Of a DNA stretch of 64,000 nucleotides, positions 56,279 to 64,000 are shown one piece after another. Under the pieces are notes generated by a model that saw nothing but the letters and a program-made list of their open reading frames with translations, was not told where the DNA came from and made no database searches. Origin of the DNA: Clostridium collagenovorans DSM 3089 (GTDB lineage: Bacteria; Bacillota; Clostridia; Clostridiales; Clostridiaceae); the NCBI RefSeq assembly GCF_900130005.1, contig NZ_FQXP01000004.1, forward strand, positions 322,703-386,702. Direction: 5' to 3'. Position 1 is the first letter of the stretch. Each line of letters starts with the position of its first letter. The translations under genes and the position numbers were made by a program.

Positions 56279-57061
56279 ATGAAAAAGAGAATTGCTTTAG
56301 TATTAAGTTTAGTATTAGGGATTACTATGCTTACAGGTTGTGGAAATAATGATAATAAGAAGGAAAGCTCAGGACAGGTAGCTATAGAAAAAAATGACAG
56401 CGGTGCTGATAAGGTATCTGATAATGAGAAAGATAACAAGGAAGAGGAAAAACCTGAAGAAAATAAAGATGGTGAGGAAAACTCAGATAAAAGCAAAGAT
56501 GATAAGGAAGAAAACAAGGATGGAAGTGCAGCTTCTAGTTTAGAGAATAAACCTTCAAATGAGGAAACTAAATCTCCATCACAAGAAAGTTCATCTTCAT
56601 CAAATAATAATACACCTTCGACTCCATCAAATAATAATACAGAAAAACCAGCACCTAAACCAGAGCCAGCTGCTAAGTATGTTACTTTATCTATAACATG
56701 TAATACACTTTTAGATAACATGGATAAAGTAGATGAGAGTAAAAAAGGAATCATACCTTCCAATGGTGTAATATTAGGAGAACAAAAGGTAGAAATTACA
56801 GAAGGAGAGTCAGTTTTTGAAGTACTTTCAAGAGTGACAAGGGAAAAGAGAATACATTTAGATTTCGTTGAGTCACCAGTTTATAATACTGCTTACATCA
56901 GAGGAATACAAAACCTTTATGAGTTTGATGGAGGAGATTTAAGTGGATGGATGTATAGTGTAAATGGTGTATTTCCTAATAAGGGATGTAGCCGTATAAA
57001 TGTGAAAAATGGTGATAGAATAGAATGGAAATATACATGTGATTTAGGAAAGGATCTATAA
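56279..57061 (+). CDS. DUF4430 (transcobalamin-like) lipoprotein
   Basis: 260 residues. Lipobox LTGC (Cys21), then about 105 residues of acidic, Ser/Asn/Pro-rich linker (for example EENKDGEENSDKSKD), and a DUF4430 domain (about 135-260) with VFEVLSRVTREKRIH, GDLSGWMYSVNG and GDRIEWKYT. DUF4430 is related to the C-terminal domain of transcobalamin/intrinsic factor. It probably hands a ligand to the ECF transporter encoded just after it. GGAGG precedes the ATG. Confidence 0.9.
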   Translation: MKKRIALVLSLVLGITMLTGCGNNDNKKESSGQVAIEKNDSGADKVSDNEKDNKEEEKPEENKDGEENSDKSKDDKEENKDGSAASSLENKPSNEETKSPSQESSSSSNNNTPSTPSNNNTEKPAPKPEPAAKYVTLSITCNTLLDNMDKVDESKKGIIPSNGVILGEQKVEITEGESVFEVLSRVTREKRIHLDFVESPVYNTAYIRGIQNLYEFDGGDLSGWMYSVNGVFPNKGCSRINVKNGDRIEWKYTCDLGKDL

Positions 57062-57065
57062 GTTT

Positions 57066-57965
57066 ATGGAACTCAAATCATACAATAGCTTTGCAGAGTA
57101 TCATCCAGTAGTAAACTTTTTATACTTTGCATCAGTTATAGTTTTTAATATGATATTTATGCATCCTATATTTTTAATAATAGGATTAAGTGCTTTCTTT
57201 ATTTATTCAATAAGTTTAAATGGAGTGAAGGCAATAAAATTTAATTTATATTTTTTACTTCCAATGATGATTATGATTATAGTATTAAATCCATTGTTTA
57301 GTCATCAGGGAATGACAATATTATTTTATTTGAATAATAAGCCTATGACCTTAGAATCCTTTCTTTATGGAATAGCTACAGCAGTAATGCTTATAAATAT
57401 GGTTATGGTGTTTAGTTGTTACAATAAGGTAATTACATCAGAAAAGTTTATTTATATGTTTAGTAAGACTGTACCAGCTATAGCCTTGTTAATATCAATG
57501 ACTTTAAGTTTTGTACCTAAATTTAAACAACAACTTAAAAAAATTAGAACCTCTCAAAGAAATATAGGAAGAGATATAAATAATGGAACTGTGATTCAAA
57601 GAGTAAAACACGGTTGTACTATAATATCAATTCTTATTACATGGGCTTTAGAAAATGGGGTGCAAACGGCAGATTCTATGAGAGGGAGAGGTTACGGATT
57701 AAGCGGAAGAACAAGTTTTTCTTTATATAAGTTAGAAAAAAGAGATAAAGTAGCTATAGCAATTTTATGTTTTTTAATTTCGGTTTGTACTTTAGGATAT
57801 GTATATGGTATAAATACCATGCAATTTTATCCTAATATATACATGAAGAAAACAAATATAATAACTATATTTATGTATATATGTTATGGAATACTAGTGT
57901 TTTTCCCTCTTGCAATTGAAGTCGAGGAGGCAATAAGATGGAACTTATTAAAATCAAAGATCTAA
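57066..57965 (+). CDS. ECF transporter T component
   Basis: A 299-residue membrane protein with about five to six helices. SMRGRGYGLSGRT (about 208-220) contains the Arg-Gly motif of the coupling helix that engages the ATPases. It begins 4 nt after the lipoprotein stop and overlaps the ATPase gene by 28 nt, so it belongs to this dedicated (group I) ECF operon rather than the shared one. Confidence 0.93.
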   Translation: MELKSYNSFAEYHPVVNFLYFASVIVFNMIFMHPIFLIIGLSAFFIYSISLNGVKAIKFNLYFLLPMMIMIIVLNPLFSHQGMTILFYLNNKPMTLESFLYGIATAVMLINMVMVFSCYNKVITSEKFIYMFSKTVPAIALLISMTLSFVPKFKQQLKKIRTSQRNIGRDINNGTVIQRVKHGCTIISILITWALENGVQTADSMRGRGYGLSGRTSFSLYKLEKRDKVAIAILCFLISVCTLGYVYGINTMQFYPNIYMKKTNIITIFMYICYGILVFFPLAIEVEEAIRWNLLKSKI

Positions 57966-59641
57966 ACTTTAGTTATGATGAGAGTAACAAGAAAAGTTTA
58001 GATAATATAAATTTGAATATAAAAGAGGGAGAGTTCGTTTTACTAATAGGAGAGTCAGGTTGTGGTAAAAGTACTCTTTTAAAGCAACTAAAGAATGAAT
58101 TAGCACCCTTTGGAGAGTTTTCAGGAGAAATATTATATGATGGAATACCTTTAAAAAGCCTGGACCAAAGAAAGTCAGCCTCAGAAATTGGTTTTGTAAT
58201 GCAAAACCCTGATTATCAGATAGTTACCGATAAAGTTTGGCATGAACTTGCATTTGGACTTGAGAGTTTGGGATTAGATTCCGAAACAATTAGAAGAAGA
58301 GTATCAGAAATGGCAAGTTTCTTTGGAATACAAACTTGGTTTAGAAAAGATGTAAGCGAACTAAGTGGCGGTCAAAAGCAGCTATTAAATTTAGCAGCTA
58401 TAATGGCTATGCAACCTAGACTTTTAATATTAGATGAACCTACATCTCAACTAGATCCTATAGCAGCAGCGGAATTTTTAGAGACTATTTATAAGATAAA
58501 TAGAGAACTTGGGATAACTGTTGTGCTAACAGAGCATAGAATAGAAGATGTATTTTCAGCAGCAGATAAAGTTGTATTAATGGAAGAGGGGAAAATAGTA
58601 GGAGTTGAAAGTCCTAGAAAAATAGGAAAGATAATAAGTGATAAAGAAAATAAACATCCAATGTTTTATTCACTTCCTACACCTACTAGAATTTTTGAAG
58701 AATGTGATGGCAGTGGAAGTGCTCCTATTACAATAAAAGAAGGAAGAGAGTGGGCAAGGGAAAATTTCCAAGCTTTAAGTGATGTGCTTAAAGAAGTAAG
58801 CTTAGATAAAAGCAAGGAAGCAAAAAGTTATACAAAAGAAGATACGGTTATTGAGCTTAAGGACATATGGTTTAGATATGATAGAAATGCTCCAGATATA
58901 TTAAAAGGAGTTGATCTTAAGGTATATAAAAATGAACTTTTATGTATACTTGGTGGAAATGGAACAGGTAAAAGTACTACACTAGGTGTTATAGCAGGAA
59001 ATAATAAGGCATATAGGGGAGAAGTTTATATAAATAATAAAAAGGTAAGTAAGTATAAACTTAAAGAATTATTTAATAAAAACTTAGGGGTATTACCTCA
59101 AGATCCTCAAAGTTTATTTGTTAAAAGTACCTTATTAGAGGATCTTAAAGAAGTATTTGATGGTATGGACGTAAAAAAGGAAGAAAGAGAAAATAAAATA
59201 AAAGAAGTAAGTAAAACTTTAAAGATAGAAGAATTACTTAACTCTCATCCCTATGATTTAAGTGGGGGAGAACAGCAAAAAGCAGCTTTAGCTAAGGTGC
59301 TTTTATTAGATCCTAAAATAATAATACTAGATGAACCTACAAAGGGAATAGATGGTAGTTTTAAAAGAGAATTAGGAAAAATTTTTGAAGAATTAAAGAA
59401 AAGTGGAGTAACTATTTTAATGGTAACTCATGATATAGAATTTGCAGCAGAAAATGCTGATAGATGTGCAATGTTCTTTGATGGAGGCATAACTTCCAAG
59501 GGAACACCAAGAGAATTTTTCTGTGGAAACTCTTTTTACACAACAGCTGCAAATAAAATGACAAGAGGAATTTTAAATAATATATTAAAGGTTGAAGATG
59601 TGGTGAAGTTATGGAAAAAAGAAAAAAATCATTTAAAATAG
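57938..59641 (+). CDS. ECF transporter ATPase, A and A' fused
   Basis: 567 residues with two complete ABC domains. First: Walker A GESGCGKST, Q-loop MQNPDYQIV, signature LSGGQKQ, Walker B LLILDEPTSQLD. Second (from about 305): GGNGTGKST, LPQDPQSLF, LSGGEQQ, IIILDEPTKGID. All catalytic residues are present. GAGGAGG precedes the ATG. It overlaps ecfT upstream and the S component downstream. Confidence 0.95.
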   Translation: MELIKIKDLNFSYDESNKKSLDNINLNIKEGEFVLLIGESGCGKSTLLKQLKNELAPFGEFSGEILYDGIPLKSLDQRKSASEIGFVMQNPDYQIVTDKVWHELAFGLESLGLDSETIRRRVSEMASFFGIQTWFRKDVSELSGGQKQLLNLAAIMAMQPRLLILDEPTSQLDPIAAAEFLETIYKINRELGITVVLTEHRIEDVFSAADKVVLMEEGKIVGVESPRKIGKIISDKENKHPMFYSLPTPTRIFEECDGSGSAPITIKEGREWARENFQALSDVLKEVSLDKSKEAKSYTKEDTVIELKDIWFRYDRNAPDILKGVDLKVYKNELLCILGGNGTGKSTTLGVIAGNNKAYRGEVYINNKKVSKYKLKELFNKNLGVLPQDPQSLFVKSTLLEDLKEVFDGMDVKKEERENKIKEVSKTLKIEELLNSHPYDLSGGEQQKAALAKVLLLDPKIIILDEPTKGIDGSFKRELGKIFEELKKSGVTILMVTHDIEFAAENADRCAMFFDGGITSKGTPREFFCGNSFYTTAANKMTRGILNNILKVEDVVKLWKKEKNHLK

Positions 59642-60303
59642 CTATAATTAGCCTTATAATAATACCTATAATCCTTGTTATGGCAGTTAAGAATGGAAAT
59701 AAAAATTACTGGTTAATAAGTGTGATTCTTGTTATTTTAGCTATGGCACCCTTCTTTTCAATTTTTGAAAGTAGGAAGCCAAGGGCAAGGGAAATAGTTC
59801 CAATAGCAGTTATGTCAGCTATAGCTGCTATAGGTAGATTTGCTTTTGCTATGTTGCCACAGTTTAAGCCAGTTGCAGCAATAGTTATTATAACAGGTAT
59901 TTCATTTGGTGCAGAGGCTGGTTTTTTAACAGGAGCTATATCAGCTTTAGTATCGAATTTTTTCTTTGGGCAAGGACCTTGGACACCGTGGCAAATGTTT
60001 GGTTTTGGTATAATAGGATTTTTAGCAGGGGTTTTATATAAGCATAAAGTAATTGGAAACAAGCTTACAATATGCCTTTTTGGAGCAATATCAGGGTATT
60101 TATATGGAATCATATTAAATCTATGGACTGTTTTTGCTGCTGCTAATCCAATTACTCCACAAAGTGTTATAGCCATTTATGCTGCAAGTATTCCCTTTGA
60201 TACAATACATGCAGTATCAACAGTTATATTCTTATATATATTAGCTATGCCTATGAAAGAAAAAATGGAGCGACTAAAAAGAAAATACGGCTTGTTTAGA
60301 TAG
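59611..60303 (+). CDS. ECF transporter substrate-binding (S) component, probably for cobalamin
   Basis: 230 residues with about six membrane helices. REIVPIAVMSAIAAIGRFAF and FFFGQGPWTPWQMFGFGIIG resemble the CblT/CbrT-type S components proposed for cobalamin. Specificity rests mainly on context: the DUF4430 lipoprotein and the riboswitch-controlled gene upstream. The start overlaps the ATPase gene by 31 nt, so the whole transporter is translated as one unit. Confidence 0.85.
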   Translation: MEKRKKSFKIAIISLIIIPIILVMAVKNGNKNYWLISVILVILAMAPFFSIFESRKPRAREIVPIAVMSAIAAIGRFAFAMLPQFKPVAAIVIITGISFGAEAGFLTGAISALVSNFFFGQGPWTPWQMFGFGIIGFLAGVLYKHKVIGNKLTICLFGAISGYLYGIILNLWTVFAAANPITPQSVIAIYAASIPFDTIHAVSTVIFLYILAMPMKEKMERLKRKYGLFR

Positions 60304-60333
60304 TTGTTTTTTTACTATTAAGGGGGAATAAAA

Positions 60334-60846
60334 TTGTATTTAAAAGAAGGGGAGTTACTAATAAGAAATGCAAAGCTTGAAGATGCTGATATTCTTTGCA
60401 GTTGGTGGAATGATGGAAAAGTAATGGAGCATGCAGGATTTCCTAATGGAATTCATATAAGTAGGGAAGATATTATAGAAAACATTGCTAAGGATTTTCA
60501 TAAGAGAGTAAGATTAATAATTGAAGTAAAATCTAAGGCTATAGGAGAAATGAGCTATTTAATAGAAGATAATATTGCTGATATAGGTATTAAAATATGT
60601 GAATTTTCATATCAAGAAAAAGGATACGGAAGCAAGAGTTTGAAGCTTTTATTAAATTACTTGTTTAGTGAAGTAAAAGTTTTAAAAGTAATTTTAGATA
60701 CAAATCTTAATAATAAAAGAGCTCAACATGTATATGAAAAAATAGGTTTTAAAAAAGTAGATATTAAAATAGATTCATGGAAAGATGAAGTTGGCAATTT
60801 ACAATCAGTTGTATATTATGAGTTAAAAAAAGAAGATTATAAATAG
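60334..60846 (+). CDS. GNAT-family acetyltransferase
   Basis: 170 residues from a TTG preceded by AAGGGGGAATAAAA. IKICEFSYQEKGYGSKSLKLL (acetyl-CoA loop QEKGYG) and LDTNLNNKRAQHVYEKIGF are typical of the RimJ/RimL branch. Substrate unknown. It follows the ECF genes by 30 nt and may share their transcript. Confidence 0.85.
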   Translation: MYLKEGELLIRNAKLEDADILCSWWNDGKVMEHAGFPNGIHISREDIIENIAKDFHKRVRLIIEVKSKAIGEMSYLIEDNIADIGIKICEFSYQEKGYGSKSLKLLLNYLFSEVKVLKVILDTNLNNKRAQHVYEKIGFKKVDIKIDSWKDEVGNLQSVVYYELKKEDYK

Positions 60847-60851
60847 AAGAG

Positions 60852-60903
60852 ATAAAGCCATGTATATGTAGAGATTATTCTCTGTATATACATGGCTTTT
60901 ATA
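60852..60903. terminator. Bidirectional terminator
   Basis: AAAGCCATGTATAT (60854-60867) pairs with ATATACATGGCTTTT (60886-60900), with an inner AGAG/CTCT stem. Confidence 0.8.
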
Positions 60904-60905
60904 TA

Positions 60906-61889
60906 TTATTTAGCTTTTAATATATGAAGGCTAATATTAGTTGCAACAATAGGTGTTATATCAGGAGCAGCATCAATGATTTCTCCCTTAGAGATAGGGG
61001 TAGAATAAGCAAATAATTCATTTGCTATCTTCAGGTCTAAGTTTGAAGCCTTAAATGCTTCCTTAGTAGTTTTCTCTGTGGCAAAGGTATCAACTTTAAA
61101 GTATTTAAGTACATTTATATTTGGCTCATCATTTTCAGCATAAAAATGATTTATAAATAAAAGTTCCCCTTCAAGTACACGACGCAATTCATTTAATACA
61201 TTAGCTGAGTCCTGAATGTTAGCAAGCCCAAGATTGCTTGTCATTATTTTAACTGAGGCATCTTTAAAAGGAGTAAGTCTTGCATCAAAGGATAGTAAGC
61301 TTACCTTATTATATAAGCCTAAGTGTTCTAAGGCAGCCTTATCTCTTTTTAAAATACTAGGACTAAAATCTGTTGCAACAATGTAATTATCCAAGTTCTT
61401 AGCTAATTCTTCAACTAAATAACATCTACCAGAAGCAATATCAACTATAGGGTCACAAGAATTTTTTAAATAGTTACATAAGAATTCAAGCTGACTTTCA
61501 GTACCTTTAACAATATCCTTAGTGTATAAATCAGCTCTAGCATTTTTAAATAAAGGCATAGCTTCTTCAAAATTTCCTTGTTCATCTAAAAGCATAGCCT
61601 TAACAAATCTGTCAGTAGCACATAAGTCATTATTTTCATGTTCCATAAGTGCATCTACTAATTCAGGATGCTCAAGAAATAGGGTATTAGATTCTTCCCA
61701 TAAGTCATTTCTTTGAAGTTCTGGAGTAAGGAAAACACCTATTCCATCATGAATTTCATAGGTTGCATTACATTGAGTACATAGAGCATGTCCTTCAATC
61801 AATCTCTCTTCAGTTTCATTAGAAATATCCCATGTTAAATTACTATGGCAGAATGGGCACTGTAACATATCCATTAAATATTTATGCAT
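60906..61889 (-). CDS. Methyltransferase with N-terminal zinc ribbon
   Basis: 327 residues. CPFCHS (11-16) and CTQC (about 37-40) form a Trm112-like zinc ribbon. Residues about 100-330 are a class I SAM fold with DPIVDIASGRCYLVEEL (motif I), IVATDFSPS and FDARLTPFKDASV. The substrate may be an RNA or a protein, and cannot be read here. GTGAGGTAATT precedes the ATG. Single gene. Confidence 0.85.
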   Translation of the reverse strand: MHKYLMDMLQCPFCHSNLTWDISNETEERLIEGHALCTQCNATYEIHDGIGVFLTPELQRNDLWEESNTLFLEHPELVDALMEHENNDLCATDRFVKAMLLDEQGNFEEAMPLFKNARADLYTKDIVKGTESQLEFLCNYLKNSCDPIVDIASGRCYLVEELAKNLDNYIVATDFSPSILKRDKAALEHLGLYNKVSLLSFDARLTPFKDASVKIMTSNLGLANIQDSANVLNELRRVLEGELLFINHFYAENDEPNINVLKYFKVDTFATEKTTKEAFKASNLDLKIANELFAYSTPISKGEIIDAAPDITPIVATNISLHILKAK

Positions 61890-62104
61890 TTTAATTACCT
61901 CACTTATATTTAAATTTCATTAGAATACTGCCTTTTGTATTAATAATTATTTTATTTAAGCTTTAACATTGAAGTATATGATTTTAAAAATAAAATTAGA
62001 ATATGTGTATTGTAAGATTAAGAGTGTAGTATTAAGATTAAGTTTATAAAAGAATAAAGTCGAATCATTCTTAATAAAGGATATTAAGTAATATTATAAC
62101 AGGG
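61890..62104. other. Intergenic region between the methyltransferase and htpG
   Basis: Divergent spacer carrying the methyltransferase promoter region; no clear box was found for it. No coding signal. Confidence 0.35.
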
Positions 62105-62133
62105 TTGACAGTTGCAAGCTACATTATTAAAAT
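62105..62133 (+). promoter_or_regulatory. Candidate htpG promoter
   Basis: TTGACA (62105-62110), a 17-bp spacer and TAAAAT (62128-62133). The leader of about 190 nt contains a small AAGCTTAG/CTAAGC hairpin. No CIRCE element is visible. Confidence 0.55.
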
Positions 62134-62328
62134 AATATTTATAAGATTTTTACAGGGTACTATTGTTACAACGAAAACTAATGTTATAAAGCTTAGAATC
62201 TAAGCATTTTAAGGTGCTAGATTTATATATAAAAAATTAAAAATAATGCTATGCTGTAATCTTTAAAAGAAGAATATTTAGTATTCGATAAAATATTATA
62301 GCTACATAATATGAGGAGGAGTAAATTA

Positions 62329-64000
62329 TGAGTTTTGAAAAGGGGAATATTTCAATTCATACAGAGAACATTTTTCCAATAATTAAAAAGTGGTTGTACT
62401 CAGACAAAGATATTTTCATTAGAGAACTTATTAGTAATGGCTGTGATGCTGTAAATAAGTTTAAAAGATTAGTTACTTTAGGAGAGGCAGAATGTCCTGA
62501 AAATGAGAAGTTTAGAGTAATTGTATCTGTGAATAAAGAAGAAGGAACTTTAAGCTTTAGTGATAATGGAATAGGTATGACTGAGGAAGAGGTTAAAAAA
62601 TACATAAATCAAGTAGCCTTTTCAGGAGCAGAGGATTTTGTTCAAAAGTATAAAGAGAAAATCAGTGAAGGAAATGACATAATAGGACATTTTGGATTAG
62701 GATTTTACTCTGCTTTTATGGTGTCTACTAAGGTTGAAATAGATACTCTTTCTTATACCCAAGATGCAAAGGCAGTAAAATGGGTTTGTGAAGGGGGAAT
62801 AGAGTACGAAATAGCACCTTCAGAGTCAAGAAGTGAAAGAGGAACCACTGTAACTTTATTTATAGATGAAGATAGTAAGGAATTTCTAGAAGAGTATAAA
62901 GTAAGAGAAATAATTACTAAGTATTGTTCATTCTTACCTGTAGAAATCTATTTAGAGAGTGATTTAAACAAGGCATCAGAGGATGGAATTGTGGATGCTG
63001 AAATAATCGAAGATTCTAATAAAGCTGAGGGTGATGTTAACTCAGAAGAAAAGGAAGATAAAAAGGGGTTACCTAAGCCATTAAATGACACTACACCATT
63101 ATGGCTTAAAGCACCTAAGGATTGCACAGAGCAAGAATATAAGGAGTTTTATAAAAAGGTATTCCATTCCTTTGATGAACCATTATTTTGGATTCATTTA
63201 AATGTGGACTACCCATTTAATTTAAAAGGGATACTTTACTTCCCTAAGCTTAAAAATGAATTTGAGCTTATAGAAGGAGAAGTTAAATTATATAACAACC
63301 AAGTTTTTGTAGCAGACAATATAAAAGAAGTTATACCAGAGTTTTTACTATTATTAAAAGGGGTAATAGATTGTCCAGACTTACCTCTTAATGTATCTAG
63401 AAGTTTCCTTCAAAATGATAGAGATGTAAGTAAGATATCTAAACATATAGTTAAAAAGGTAGCAGATAAACTAAATTCTCTATTTAAAAATGAAAGAGAA
63501 ACTTATGAAGGCTTCTGGGATGATATTCAAGTATTTATTAAGTTTGGATGCTTAAAGGACGAAGGATTCTATGATAAGATTAAGGAATCTTTAATTTTCA
63601 AGACTATAAATGGAAAGTACGTTACTTTAAAAGATTACTTAGAAAACTATAAGGAAAAACATGAGAATAAGGTTTTCTATGTAAGTGATGAGGAGCAACA
63701 ATCACAGTATATAAAATTATTTAAGGATTATGATTTAGATGCTATTATCTTAAATACTACAATAGATAATCATTTTATTTCTTTCCTTGAATATAAAGAA
63801 GCTGGAATTAGCTTTAGTAGAATTGATTCTGATTTATCAGAAATTCTAAAGGGTAAGGAAGAGAGCAGTGAGGAGCACAAGGAAAGAGCTAAAAATTTAG
63901 AAGAGCTATTTAAAGGAATATTAGGAGATAAAGTAAAGAATTATTCCGTTGAAAGTCTTAAAAATGAAGAAACACCTGCTATGATTTTAGTAGATGAGTA
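62329..64000 (+). CDS. htpG: Molecular chaperone HtpG (Hsp90), 3' end beyond the window
   Basis: 557 residues are visible, of about 620 expected. The N-terminal ATPase domain has LYSDKDIFIRELISNGCDA (about 22-40), SFSDNGIGMTEEE and IGHFGLGFYSAFMV, the GHKL nucleotide-binding blocks. The middle domain includes LPLNVSRSFLQNDRDV. The ATG follows GAGGAGGAG. It assists folding and assembly of client proteins in an ATP-dependent manner. Confidence 0.96.

Noticed and set aside
56239..56763. A 174-codon minus-strand ORF opposite the DUF4430 gene
   Set aside because: Its Ser/Leu-rich sequence is the mirror of the acidic, Ser/Asn-rich linker on the coding strand.
62134..62328. CIRCE heat-shock element before htpG
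   Set aside because: I looked for TTAGCACTC-n9-GAGTGCTAA and did not find it.

Overview
The window is AT-rich, densely coded DNA from a low-GC Firmicute. TTG/GTG starts, strong GGAGG ribosome sites, gadC-gadB, thiC under a TPP riboswitch, nadABC and ECF transporters all point to Clostridium, probably C. perfringens or a close relative (inference; no search was run). No rRNA, tRNA, CRISPR array, prophage or intact insertion sequence was seen. About 53 protein genes are supported, two of them cut by the window ends.

Layout. 1-6 kb: a truncated BCCT osmolyte transporter, an Rrf2/NsrR-like regulator, a secreted GxGYxYP protein and a membrane diguanylate cyclase. A roughly 240-bp sequence with terminal inverted repeats (923-1163) recurs inverted around the GxGYxYP gene (2192-4082). 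6-12 kb: a remnant of an FtsX-type permease, a MutS2-like ATPase behind an attenuator-like leader, a tautomerase, a small membrane protein and an M3 peptidase. 12.7-15.7 kb: gadC-gadB, the glutamate-dependent acid resistance pair. 16-21 kb: small accessory enzymes (GNAT, alpha/beta hydrolase, P-loop kinases, TIGR04076, DinB-like, SGNH). 21-26.5 kb: a MerR regulator divergent from a heterodimeric ABC exporter, then a GNAT gene. 26.7-34 kb: a second MerR regulator, an ABC/FtsX pair, a two-component system and an LD-carboxypeptidase, apparently an envelope-stress module. 34-41 kb: GrpB-like protein, methyltransferase, membrane protein, a MntA/HepT toxin-antitoxin pair, a secreted PHP phosphoesterase and ribosomal protein L25. 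42-49 kb: thiC, an MFS transporter, a flavoprotein, a lipoprotein-type MecA-like penicillin-binding protein and unknown genes. 49.6-52.7 kb: nadABC, de novo NAD synthesis. 53-60.3 kb: a cobalamin riboswitch, a sortase-anchored beta-propeller protein, a DUF4430 (transcobalamin-like) lipoprotein and a complete ECF transporter. The window ends with a GNAT gene, a zinc-ribbon methyltransferase and the start of htpG.

The most interesting points are: (1) the 53-60 kb locus, which reads as a Gram-positive surface-to-membrane cobalamin capture route, with a wall-anchored propeller, a DUF4430 lipoprotein and an ECF importer; (2) three genes (19855, 20666, 26735) in which a conserved hairpin, TTAGTGAG...CTCACTAA, lies between the Shine-Dalgarno and the start codon with the same geometry; (3) an attenuator-like leader with a three-codon uORF upstream of a MutS2 paralogue lacking the Smr domain; (4) the gene-bearing inverted-repeat element and its empty copy; (5) two MerR-type promoters with 19-bp spacers that assign targets to both MerR regulators.
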